A stretch of DNA of 64,000 nt from Hydractinia symbiolongicarpus (lineage: Eukaryota; Cnidaria; Hydrozoa; Anthoathecata; Hydractiniidae). Of the stretch, positions 1-11,018 are shown in pieces. The position numbers were made by a program, and so were the translations under genes. The notes under the pieces were generated by a model. The model did not search any database, was not told the DNA's origin, and saw only the letters and a list, made by a program, of their open reading frames with translations. The number at the start of each line of letters is the position of its first letter. The stretch's first letter is position 1. The stretch lies in the NCBI RefSeq assembly GCF_029227915.1, contig NC_079886.1:8246001-8310000 (forward strand). The letters run 5' to 3'.

Positions 1-3000
1 AGTAAAATTGGAGCCAAAATCAAGTAAAGTAGCTAGCTAGCTAATAGGAAAACAAGTAAATGTGGAACCAAACCAAACTTAGCTAACTAGTTCATAGGAA
101 AAACAAGTAAATGTGAAACCAAACCAAAGTGAAGAGGCCTACAATAGCTTATAAGGCTTACAAGTTAAGTGCGATATTTGCTTGAGAGCTTGACATACTA
201 AAGATAAATCAGAAAGGCTAGTAAAACTAATAAAGTTTTAACAATTCAACATTTTATTAAAGAAAAAAGGGACAGGAGGAACAGAAGAGCGATATTCTTC
301 CTTAGGCCAGATTTAACTTCGATACACTACTAGCCATAGGCTAAAATAGTTTTGGGAAAGTATTCAAGGCTTATAGTAATGTGAAAAAACTAATAGTCGA
401 TGAAAAAATTAAAGTCATCATGTACTACAGCTGCTTAATTTTCCCTTGAAAATGAAATATGAAATAAAGTACTTTGGTAACTTAATTACCTGTGCATCAG
501 GTTAGCTAGTTAGTTAACGAAAGTTAGGTATTTAGTCAAAGACAAAGTTAAGGACAGTTAATTCTTAAATTAATGATTACGATATATCTGGACCTTCTTC
601 TGCAATGTCACTACGCGAACAAATCGATGTTTCACGATCTGAATTGTTGCCAACGGCAATATTTATTTTATTTGCTAAAATGAAAAGTAAACAATATAAT
701 TATCCTCTTTTTAATTCGTTGTTTTATTTCCTGTTTTGTTTCATTGAGGTCCCTGTTTACGTAGGTAGACATCGTATATCACCTTTTTATGATATAAATC
801 CCACCCTGCCAATTAAATGGATACTAATTTCCTTTTAGTAATGACATTCCCGGAACAAAATAGTCTTCAAGGATTGTTTTTTGTGCTTAAAAAGTTGAAT
901 TGACTGACCGATTTAGCATCAACTGACTGGGTGGCAGTACCTTTATAATATTCTGTAATGAGAAATAGGATATCAAGTTTCTAGGGATGATTTTTTAAAT
1001 AGGATTACTCAAACTTCAAAATTTAGGTATTTCTTCATTTTTCCTATACGTTTTTCAAGAAAGACTCTTCACGAACTTAATTATTTTAATAATGTAAATA
1101 CTAAGTTCTAATTTTTAAGCAAAGTATACTGGGTTTGACTTTTTCACATCAATTTTAAGCAGTAATCTATTTTAGGAGGCATTTTTCACCACATATATCA
1201 TAAAATTAAGGTTCAATGACTGCCAAAGTGCGTCGTTAGTTACACATTAAAAGACCTCGTGACTTGAATTTGACAACCACACGTATACACGTTTTTACGC
1301 GTTTCAAACTTCGAATTTTGGTAATTGCATGATGCAAAACAACACTGCATAAACAATAATGTTATAATATAATTTAACACAACAAAAATAAATACGAGAA
1401 GTTTCCTTGATGACATTTTATTTCAACGGATACTTCGTCTCATTACTACAAGACATTATCAACGTATAAATTGTTGCAATTATCTCACAAGTTTATATAA
1501 TATAATTTAATTTACATCGAACTCCACATATATAACAATACTTAGCAAAATAGATAACACATAACGGGAAACCCAAGGGTATATCAACTCAAAGTCTATA
1601 TACCGTTGGTAAGGGTAACGTAGACCGATTGGAACTCAAATGCACTCCTCCCCTTGTTGTCTCTTTAATTATAGCCGTCGTCTGTCGGTCTGCCCGCGAA
1701 AGACGCTTCCTGTTACGGAAACACGAAAAGCGATATGTAAAGGACGGGCGACCCCGTGGATATTTTCCACGGGTTAACGACTAGTCTATAAATAATGTTC
1801 AATTTAAAACAATTTCAATGGAACAGTTTATTCCTCACACGTGGGACTTCTATCACTAATAAACATGACCTTAGCTATTGTGCTATTTTTGTATTGGTGA
1901 ACATTATCTATTAAAATACTAAAGTTCTTTTCTTCAGCAGGCGGGTGATTCTCAGTGATTGAATGTTTTAGGATGCGAGAGTTTTTATCACGTTTTTCGT
2001 GATCTATCATAACATATTTAACATAATTTAAACGCACTCTTTATTCTTAATCAGGTCAGCTCGAACGCTTTTAGCTTTAACTAAAAGATAATACTGAAAT
2101 AATACTATTTATTAACTTTCAACTTTCTTCTTGCAAAACGAATAATTCCACTAAAAAACATTAACCTACCCACTTTTCAAATTCTCTGCAAACCCAAGCA
2201 CAGGATAATAGTTAAAAATTTTCTTAAAACATGATATTGTTATAGCAGCAACCACGTGAGATTTCTAAAAGCGTGGGATTTTGAGATTTCTAATTTTTAA
2301 GATTTCTAAAAAGGGTAAGATAAAAACATTAGAAATATCGTACAAAAAAGCGTTAAATAATATATTATTAAACTTAGGCGAGAAGAAATTGACGTAAAAA
2401 GCAACAGTCGTACAAAAAAGAAACTGTTAACTGCTGGGACATTTAACTATAAATTCAAATTCTATCTCTCATACACGACAGCTTTAATAAATATCATTAT
2501 TGCTATAGATAAAACCTTAGTGCAACCTTGAATAATTTTAAGAAAAATAATTTGTATAATGGAGAAGTTTTTTATGCAGGTAAATGTTGATGGATACCCT
2601 CTTAAAATGTTTCCTTGATTTTCTTGATTTCTGATGATGACATTGAGATCTACATAAGCTTTATTTTGCTCTTAATTGTAAATGTAGAATATCGTATAAC
2701 ATCATTACATGGTTTTCGTCTGAAGCATTTTTGTTCCAAGTTAAGGAAAAAATTAGAATAGTCAATTGTTCAACTTTATTACCCACTACGCTTTACCTCT
2801 AACAAAACATTTTAAATTACGGAAGCTATTAACAGTACGAAATTCCTGATTAACCCAATTGGTTTTGTTGCAATTATGTTCTTAAGTTACACAAGCTTTC
2901 CTTACTGGCAGATTATCTGTCGGTTAAAAGTGACGAATTTCTTGGTACGTGACGAAAGTTTTAACTATATTTTCATAAACTTAATGACCGACGAAAATAT

Positions 3001-3665
3001 TTATCCGACAAAAAAGGATTTTTAATATATTAAAAATACAATATAATATATTATAGACATTTAAATGTGCCAAACTGCAACGCAGATTTTTCTTTGCAAT
3101 ACATCACAAAGTAAGACGAACAAGAGAACGGGGCTTCTCTGAGCACTCACATCTAACAAGAAAAAACTTAAATTCTGTAGCCTGTTGTCCCCATTCTGCT
3201 TCTTTGATACAAAGAAAAGACAAAGAACACTAACAAGGTTGCACACGAGAAAGATGCTTAAAAAATTGTATTGCGAGTTTAAGGATCCTATCATGATTTA
3301 TCTATATAGTCGTCGCTCAGATTTTATATACAGAAATACCATATTTCTCCACAAGCCAACGTGCGGCTTTAATACGAAAACAAGGTTTCGTAATCACTGG
3401 TAGCCGAAAATTATTAACTTGTTGCACAGAAGGCTGTGAAATAAATGCAGACAGTATATCCATAAATTCAGACACATAAAATAATTTTTTCTGAGATTTG
3501 TTCAATTGATACGAATTATGTGTAGAAATAAGTTATGAGCTAGCCTCTTGTAATTTAGATAATGAGTTTTCATATTTTTGACCTAATTCGATGAAAAAAG
3601 TCTTTCCCAGGTTTACTTTCGAACTATTTTTTGTATTTTCGAGTTAGAATAATGAAATACTAAAT
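1..3665. other. AT-rich intergenic DNA, no supportable gene
   Basis: I see no open frame here with recognisable protein character; the short frames are low-complexity and typical of AT-rich noncoding DNA. Positions 30-140 hold a direct repeat of about 50 bp (the string ATAGGAAA..ACAAGTAAATGTG near 44 and again near 94). Around 1700-1790 is a segment containing GGAAACACGAAA followed by a short inverted repeat (CCCGTGGA/TCCACGGG) and GTTAACGACTAG, with a diverged counterpart near 28010-28045, so it is probably part of a dispersed repeat. Confidence 0.6.
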
Positions 3666-4350
3666 TCATAATTTTTCGAAAAAGTCTTTGATTGTTGATT
3701 GTTTCATTTTCTGCTCTCGTTTCTTGGAAATCTCTTCGGAGATCTTCTGAATCAATGGGATGACGTTCGATGATTCGAAAAGGGTCATCTCTTTGAGAGT
3801 CTCGATTGCGTCGTCAATCTCATTTTGCGATGGGGGTGAAATTGGTTCATCATCAGGACACTCTGCACTTTCGTCGTCTAAAGAGCCGTCATCGATGACT
3901 TCTACTTCCGGATTTTTATACATATCCACGATTTCTTTGACAGACAATGGGCGTGATTCATTAGTAACAACGTTGAAATCTATATTAATGAACGATTCGA
4001 CATCCAGATCGTCAGGTGCAATGTCAGGTCTAATCTTTCGTAATCGGTCTAGATCTTGATTCAAATCTTCTACAACATTCGTTTCATCATTCTCGTCGTC
4101 TGAATCGCTCTTGTCACTTTCCGTATCTTTGAAAGGATCGTCATTCTCATCCATAGCACCATTCCTTGCAACCTCCGAGATTCCTGATTTTCGAAAGCAA
4201 TTTACGATTGTTTCACTCGACACACTATCCGAAGCCGTCTTGAGCATTATCATGGCTTCAAGAATTGATGTTTTCGGTAGTTCAGCCTTCTTGTCTAACG
4301 CTCTCAAGATCCTTCGAATTAACAGTGATCGGTATTTTGCCTTCAAAGAC
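3666..4350 (-). CDS. Tigger-type transposase C-terminal exon with PIP box
   Basis: A good acceptor (pyrimidine tract then CAG) precedes 4350; the exon runs to a stop at 3666, about 228 codons. It starts SLKAKYRSLLIRRILRAL, and the segment SSETIVNCFRKSGI matches the region after the catalytic core of Tigger transposases. An acidic middle follows (DENDDPFKDTESDKSDSDDENDE). The last residues, KQSTIKDFF, fit the PCNA-interacting PIP box Q-x-x-[ILM]-x-x-F-F; a PCNA-binding C-terminus is established for pogo transposase. No stop interrupts the exon, unusual for a dead transposon and consistent with recent activity or constraint. Confidence 0.72.
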
Positions 4351-4497
4351 CTGAACAAAAAAAAATGAAAGTCTATTAGAATGAATTAAGATCCATTGTT
4401 TGAGATAGCTCTGGGGATTATAATTCGATAAATTGGAAACAATTGTTTTTTCTTCGAATCATTACATTTCATTCCTTCTAAGAAAATAAAATTACAT

Positions 4498-4949
4498 TCA
4501 CAAGGGGCATGAATTCAACTCTCTCTTAAGAATGTCTAAGTATTTTTCTTCTCCTTCAAATGTAATCGTGCATGGTATTTGTAAGCCTTCTCCATCTCCT
4601 AGGTTGACTCTTTTTCCAGTGACAGAAATATTAGCAGCATTAGTTGATTTAGATCGTAAAAAGTAAAAGATTGTTTTCGCATATCGACCAGTTTTTCCTT
4701 TTTTTAAATGACCAATAACTTTGTCGTCTTTTGTCACAGCAACTGCATATTTATCTATTTCGTTCTCAGGTTCAGGACGCGTTTGTAAAGATTCACCAAT
4801 AACTGGTGTCCATTCATTCATATAGGCGTGATACGCTTTAACCATTGACTCGCATTTGAATTGCCTTACTATGGACAATGGAATTTCATAACTCAAAGAA
4901 ATCTTCTTCCCACAAACTCAACAACTTCTGCAATATTAGTTCTTGCCAT
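4498..4949 (-). pseudogene. HIRAN-like domain protein, one frameshift
   Basis: The coding sequence starts MARTNIAEVVEFVGRRF at 4949, then a single-base frameshift near 4895 puts the rest in another frame, which runs to a natural stop at 4498. The second part has the HIRAN pattern: GESLQTRPEPENEIDKYAVAV, then VIGHLKKGKTGRYAKTIFYF. HIRAN domains bind DNA 3' ends or occur alone in many phage and metazoan proteins of unknown job. The stop makes this look like a self-contained single-domain protein of about 150 residues. It sits inside the Tigger-like element, on the same strand, where the catalytic core should be. From memory, short cnidarian proteins of this kind exist, but I could not search. 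The frameshift could be a real mutation or an assembly error. Confidence 0.6.
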
Positions 4950-5028
4950 TTTACTTAAGTTTAGTATGCCAAAAAAATTTTTTGATTTTGTTTTGTTTTG
5001 GTAGAGAGTAATTGGAAGACATTCTAGT

Positions 5029-5602
5029 GTTACCAAACAAACTTTTTTCTTTGACAACACTGCGGACTCCCCAGATACTTCTTTGAATGTGATTCCATAT
5101 CTAAATAGTAAAAAAAGATCATGTTGCAAATATCGAACTTACGGAAGTTTTTATCCTTATGTGCATGGAGTGAAAGCATTCATATTAGAATAAACCCTGT
5201 TGGAACATAATAGACAAGTAAGTATTACCTCTCCGTCATGCCTCTCAACCATCCATTCGATGCTGAAAAATCTTCATAGTTGAATGCTGTGGCAAATTCA
5301 CGAGCTTTTTCGATTAAAATTGGTCCATTTATTGGGATGTTGTTACCACGCATTGAGGTAAACCAAGTCAACAACGATTCATTCAATTTTTCGTACTTGT
5401 CAGTCTTAACTCTCTGGCGTTTTAGTGACGAGTTTTTGAAAGCAAGGAATATCTTCTCTTTATTGTTCTTCCATGTTGACAAGGTGCTGCTTGGAACGGA
5501 GTACTTGATGGATGCGTCTTTATTGGACATACCATCCTCCAAGTCACGGAGAGCTTCATATTTTGTTTTTAAAGTGAGTTCTTCATGCTTTCTTTTCCCC
5601 AT
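5029..5602 (-). CDS. Tigger/CENP-B-type DNA-binding region, two exons
   Basis: Translation starts at the ATG at 5602 (MGKRKHEELTLKTKYE..). Residues 1-50 look like a pogo/psq-type helix-turn-helix (conserved LEDG..NKDASIKYSVPSSTLSTWK), followed by a CENP-B-type second HTH containing the NGWLRGM block. Exon 1 ends at 5229 (GAGAG|GTAATA); exon 2 starts at 5100 after a pyrimidine-rich acceptor, and splicing gives R-YGITFKEVSGESA, the motif that follows NGWL in Tigger proteins. The domain binds the element's own ends in transposons and DNA in domesticated relatives. The exon 2 frame stays open past the usual intron point to 4893. The 3' limit given (5029, a GTAACA donor) is a guess. The usual DDE catalytic domain does not follow. 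Confidence 0.72.
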
Positions 5603-5759
5603 CTTGTCTTGATAAGAAATGCAAGCAAAAAGCAGTGGACGAGCTCCAATCGAATGTAAAAAAAAAAAATTCGATTGCAAATTATCGAGTTGGTAAGCTT
5701 CAAAAACTCAAAAAATTCGAAAATTCGAATTACATGATTAAAATTTCTTGATGGGACCG

Positions 5760-5919
5760 GAAAATCTGTTCGATTTACATGATTTATCGAATTACATGGG
5801 TTCGAATTATAGGAGTTTTCTTGTAAGGTTTTCAAGGTAAATTCTGAGGGGACCACAGAATCTGTTCGAATTAAGTGAGTTTTCGAATTATAGGAGTTCG
5901 AATTACATGAGTTCAACTG
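5760..5919 (-). repeat. Terminal repeat of the Tigger-like element with internal duplication
   Basis: Read on the plus strand, the block at about 5756-5830 (GGGACCGG..ATCTGTTCGA..TTATAGGAGTT) is followed by a diverged second version at about 5849-5919 (GGGACCAC..ATCTGTTCGA..TTATAGGAGTT). Both carry repeated TTCGAATTA words. This subterminal duplication next to the TA-flanked tip may be a transposase-binding array. Similar TTCGAAC blocks are usual in pogo-superfamily ends. Confidence 0.65.
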
Positions 5920-6072
5920 TAGTTGTCAAAGATACATTGTTTATTCACGAAATGCATTATAAATATACCAGTGCATACCTCTTTTAGGTGTGAGATTGAG
6001 TAAATTTATATTTTTGGTTGAATAATCCGCGATAAAATTTCTGCGAATAAATTATTAAAGGTCATCATTTAA

Positions 6073-6776
6073 CCCTATTCGGTCTGGGGGAGGGGGGCGG
6101 ATTTCGCCCCCCCCACTTCTGACGGTTTTTTTAATAACTCCTTATTGCTTTGTTATATGGCTATGATACTGAGTTTCAATATTTATCTATTAGACACCTG
6201 CATGCTAAATGTTTGGGTCACAAACCTTTCGGAGGCTTTGATATTGGCCATTACTCGATATAATAACTCCTGTTAGGCTTATCCTTAGAACTTGAAACTT
6301 GCAACACAACTTTGTTTCATCAAGAAGAAGAATTTGAAATAATTTGGACACGTGACTAATCCGATTTCCCGATTTTGTCGGATTTTACCCAAAAATCGGA
6401 AAAAACGCATTTTCGGACAATTTTTGTCAGTTTTTTTATCCGATCCATGTAAAAACCGAAAAATATGTTAAGTAAATTTTATTTAGCTTTCAGAAACTTC
6501 AAACAGAATGTAAAAATTCGCTCTAGAACAAAAGTAATTAAATTTTAAGCAGATAGTGGCATTTTTACCAATTTTGAAGCTTCTGATGACGTCACAGAGA
6601 AGGTGCTGAAGCAAGCAAAAATATATTGCCCCCATTTTGTTTCTTTTATGACGTACTATAAGTGTGCCAAGTTTGATTCAATTTGAACAATCCTATGAAA
6701 AGTTATTGAAGGGGGGGTGGGGGGCGGAATCCGCCCCCGGTCATAGTATGTTCGAAAAACCCCGGACTGAGTAGGG
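6073..6776. mobile_element. piggyBac-like MITE, copy 1 (TTAA flanks)
   Basis: The element starts CCCTATTCGGTC and ends with the inverse (GGACTGAGTAGGG), flanked by TTAA at 6069-6072 and 6777-6780. CCC-starting ends and a TTAA target duplication are the hallmarks of piggyBac-type elements. Next to each end is a G/C-rich block containing GGGGCGGAATCCGCCCC-like palindromic sequence. The interior is AT-rich and noncoding. A closely related copy lies at 36501-37241 inside the second SLC23 gene. Length is about 704 bp. Confidence 0.8.
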
Positions 6777-7290
6777 TTAAGCTAGTTACTGTCATACAAA
6801 GCGTCTTATTGACAGCAATTGAGCATTACTTAGCTGTTGTAATCCATTGATAATTTAGTTTTAATTTTGCGAAAGAGACAGGTTTTTTAAGCTTTATTAG
6901 CTTGAAATTTTACTTAAATACGACCTTTAGCCTTGATGTCCCGCAAGCATCAGCTTTATTTTTAAAATTAAAATATTAGCAGATGCGGACTAAATTAATT
7001 ACAAAGGTTAAAGTTGGAACTAAAAAATTGCGATACAATTATAAATGACAAATAAATCGCATTAATATTTGCAAATTTCAATCAATCATCATTCTCAAGA
7101 AAAAACATACAGTCACGAAGTAATGCAAAAAAGACATTTTGTGTTATTGTTAACTTAAGGGTTAATTCTATGAGTAATTCGATCGAAAATTTTTTTCTAC
7201 TAACATCCCTGGTAGAAAATAATTTGAATGATAAATACCACAAAATCGTGTAGAAATACAAAGAAGATGGCTTTCAATAGACGACAACCT

Positions 7291-7370
7291 CATTCTCGTC
7301 CCCAGAGCTCTGCGAGATTAAAACCTCGAAAGTACTTAGTTTATCTCAAAGGGATCTGGGGTCGAGAATG
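7291..7370. mobile_element. 80-bp MITE with 9-bp target duplication
   Basis: The element begins CATTCTCGTCCCCAGA and ends TCTGGGGTCGAGAATG, giving inverted ends with one mismatch. The 9-bp word CGACAACCT flanks it directly on both sides (7282-7290 and 7371-7379). A related element lies at about 38663-38728. A 9-bp duplication is typical of Mutator-like elements, although I cannot assign a superfamily from 80 bp. Confidence 0.7.
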
Positions 7371-9005
7371 CGACAACCTGTCTTTTTTCTTCAGCAATAC
7401 AAATTTTTTTCAATAAGCAATGTTTTCTGCAGGGCATAGGCTTTTTTCCGTGACTTTCAAACTTTGTATTTGATAGGTTCAATATACTTATATTTAGATT
7501 ATTTTTAAATAGCACTTTTCGACACGAAAATACAAAATGTATTCGGCTGCCAAGAATGCACACAGTGTATGTATGAAATGTATTTCATTTCGCTTGACAT
7601 GTGTCACTGAAGACGAGGTTATTACTATTTAAATTATGTCTGTATAATGTTACTTTCTCTTAATCGCGAAAATTTGTTATTTAAATCACAATAAATGACA
7701 TAATCAAATACTAAGTATATCCAAAAGGGTCCAAGGGAAGTGAAAGATGGGAAAAAGGTGCTAAAAGGGGGATTGGTACAACCTTGCGAATATAGAATAA
7801 CGCAAACACTTTAACTAATGTCAAGCATTTAGTTTTTTGACCGATGAATTAGGCAAGAGAAAGTTACGATGGGACTTTCGACTTATTAATACTAGTTGAC
7901 TGCGCTAACCATATTGCTAATTAAATATAGCAAATGCAAGTATGCTCTAATGACACAAATGAGCTGGTATGCAATGCTAGAATAAAAATCTCTTTTTGAT
8001 AATCAAAGAATCGAACACTAATTTCCAAATTTCATCAGTAATAATTGAATTCGAACTACTACGACGGCGGACCTGTGTCAATGCTTACAAATACCACATT
8101 TACAAAAAAATCACGCGTTTGTAATTTAACAATGATGATATTGTACAAGAAATGTTAACATTATTAATAACTCTAATTATAGTAGTAAGGCAGCGAAGGA
8201 AATTGTTAATATCCGCTGTTTCTAAAGCTTTTAAAATATGTACGGAAAATTGCTGTGTAACGCTAAATGTGTCAAACACACAGGTTGAAAATATATGGAA
8301 GATTAACTTGCATAACGAACTAATTTGACAATTTTTTTTATTCTTTTTCTTTTTTATTTCTTTCTTTCTTCTTCTATACAAAGGCACCGGCAACGAAAGT
8401 AAATATATATATATATATGGTTAGATTTATTCTTGAGGAAACAAAGTTCATTCTTTCATCATATGAATTTTGCTAACTCATTGCCACAATTTGTTTTATG
8501 TCTTCAGTGAATCATGGGCGAATTTTTGAGCATTATTCAATAAGTAAATTTAAAATCTTGTTCGTGTAAGTTGATATATCCTTGTGCTGCTGCAGCATTT
8601 AACTAAAACAAGTTTTTTTCGTCTTTAAGGGAGCACTGTTTTTGTTGTTGTTATGTTATGTATTTCGCAGCTGTTTTTATATATCTTCTGCTTAGTCCGA
8701 AACGTAAATCACCTTTTTGAGTTCCCTATTCCAAAACTACTATCGACCATAAACCGAGAAAAAAGCAGGAAAAGTGAAGATGGGAAAAACGGTCTTATAG
8801 CAAATTGTAATTTAAAAATGACAGAAGATGGTTAATAATATTTAATTCACCAGTAAAAGACTACATGGTGAATAAATTACAAAATGCAAAATATATTATA
8901 TTCAAAGTGCTAGTACCTAAGTGACAAACACCATCTAAGAATTTCAACTCTGATTATTTTTTTTGAAAGATAAAGTTTTATATGTCTGGCGCTGGTTGAG
9001 AAAAT

Positions 9006-9075
9006 ACAGTATACTCTTATAACTCTTTTAACTCAAGTTTCTATTACTCGAACGTCTTTAACTCGAACGGTTCTT
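9006..9075. repeat. Possible pogo-type terminal fragment
   Basis: The sequence TACAGTATACTCTTATAACT followed by ACTCGAACGTCTTTAACTCGAACGG has the look of a pogo/Tigger end: TA, then CAG, then repeated CTCGAAC words. I found no matching inverted end close by, so this is either one end of an older element or a solo fragment. Confidence 0.35.
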
Positions 9076-10904
9076 CTGGCACGGTGCAATTTTTCTAACA
9101 AATATTTACGTTAATGAAGTATCTTCCCGCTTTTACTTGAACATGAGTACGGAACTTCAAATGACTCTAATGTCAATTTGTTCACTAGCAACTGGAGAAA
9201 CTTTAAACATTCTAGCAATGTGTAGGATGCTAAAAAATATTCTAGAAAATTTGGGAAAACACACAAGGATGTTTTAACACTTTTTGAAAATATCAGAAAA
9301 AATGTAGAAGAGGAAATAATTAAACAGTAAACATAGTTATTTGTATATTCTCTCATGTGCATGTCAAACTGTGCTTTTTAAAACAAAGACAAGTATTGAT
9401 GCAAACCGAAAGTTCCTACCTATATTGTTCAGATATCAGCTTTTTTTAAAAATATCAAAATTGTAACTGGGATGATCATTATTCTTGTTTTTTTTTGTTG
9501 GTTTGGCAAACAACGACAAGTAAAAACGGGCTACTGTGGTTTAGCCTTTGATTTTCGAAAGCTATTAAAAATTTTAGAGAAACTGTATGTAACCCACAAA
9601 GTAAAGAGGCTTCACATAGCAAAGATGGCTTTTCATGATCCATTGTATTCATCAATTATAAAGCATACAATGAGAGGGTACATTTAGAAGTCACAAAGTG
9701 TTAAGACTGATCCTGTAAGCTAGTTTTATATATTCACTTAGTTCATGGAGCGATATTTTTATCAAAAAAACATTTCGTGTCAATTCCCAAAGTGGAATTT
9801 AAATTACCGACAAACTAGACAAATTAAAACCCCTACGAAGAAATTTATTACACCATGGTCTGAAAATCTAATAGTTTTCTTATTAAAAACAGGATACCGT
9901 CAGGAATTCGACAACCATAAAATCCGAAATCAGTATTGAGAATCTATATGAAGAAAAAATGTACCTTTACTAGTCTTTTGTGCTGAATATCTTTTGGTAT
10001 TCAAATTTTGAGATGTTGTTTTTTGTAATGACAACAATAGGAACAGACCAATTTCCTGTAATTAAAAAGATATTTGAAACTACCTAATGTTGCGTCACTC
10101 CTGAAGACTTTACTCGTGCAAATTAAAATATTGCTTATTTGATTGTTCTATTACATGCTTTTGAGTTTTTCGTTCGTCATTTTCACCCATTTATTTATGT
10201 TATTAATAATTTTTTGTTTGTGACCATTTGAATTTTATATAACTTTAAGATAAAAAATATGTACAATATCAAAGAGACAAAATCCTGAGATAATAGAATC
10301 GTCAAAAACAGGATACAGGAGTTGCTAACAATATCTAAGTGTATCCAACATGAAATATTGAAAAAAATAGTAAAATGTGATCATCTTTAAACTGCACCAC
10401 ATTACACGCATTAATTGTGACCTAGATTTCGATTTTTTGGTAACTACTTTTCAGTATCATATTACCAGAATTTTCATAACTTATAATTTATAACTTCACT
10501 AAATTAAATTTACGCATAAAAATTACTTTCGACTCGCACAATAATTCTTTATTAAACTAAATTTCTATTTAAATTATTAGGGATTTCACATCAAACGCAA
10601 AAATCCAATAAATTAGTTCACAGATGAACCTTTGTTTTAAAGTTTGAGCAATTCGATTATCAATTCTTGAAAATAGTTTTCTACAAACTTATTTTTCGCC
10701 AAACTAATTCCAAAAATTTCAGCAATAAATGACATTTCAAACTGTTTTTCACACTTCTAAACTTTTCCCAAATAAACTGGTATCTATCATCTTCTGCCTA
10801 TATTGTTACCCTTTATTTTCAATATATCAAAAGTGCCATTTTGCGGGCTTCTTCTTCAAAAACATGCTTTTGACATTGCTCACCAAACTTCACTCACATG
10901 ACAT

Positions 10905-11018
10905 GGGTTAACCCGTAGCTGTGGTGAAAACACTTGCTAAATATGCCTGTGCTGTGGATTAAACCACGAGCCTTGTGATTACAAAGTAAACTCCATAACT
11001 ACAAGGCCACGCGCCATC
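10905..11018 (-). repeat. tRNA-related SINE fragment
   Basis: On the minus strand the segment reads GCGTGGCCTTGTAGTTATGG, then about 35 bases later CGTGGTTTAATCCAC. This resembles a degraded box A followed by box B (consensus GGTTCGANTCC) of a tRNA-derived promoter. The match is weaker than for the other two SINE-like segments in the window. Confidence 0.4.

Larger units (their letters stand above)
3666..5919 (-). mobile_element. Pogo/Tigger-type DNA transposon, incomplete or domesticated
   Basis: The high-coordinate end is at 5919: read on the minus strand it begins CAGTTGAACTCATGTAATTC and continues with several TTCGAA-type blocks, the terminal style of pogo/Tigger elements. It abuts TA at 5920-5921, the usual target dinucleotide. 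The element encodes an HTH-CENPB N-terminal region (5602-5229 spliced to 5100 onward) and a Tigger-type C-terminal region (4350-3666). The DDE catalytic core expected between them is not present; a HIRAN-like cassette occupies that space. I could not find a matching inverted end beyond 3666, so the low-coordinate boundary is only the stop codon. Confidence 0.7.

Noticed and set aside
605-838. 77-codon plus-strand frame
   Set aside because: Low-complexity AT-driven composition, no recognisable motif, no splice context, in otherwise noncoding DNA.
3760-4368. Plus-strand frames of 99 and 85 codons opposite the Tigger C-terminal exon
   Set aside because: Antisense shadows of the minus-strand exon, rich in serine because of the opposite acidic codons.
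5569-5916. 115-codon minus-strand frame rich in Asn and Ser
   Set aside because: It runs across the repetitive TTCGAA-containing terminal repeat and overlaps the true DNA-binding exon in another frame.
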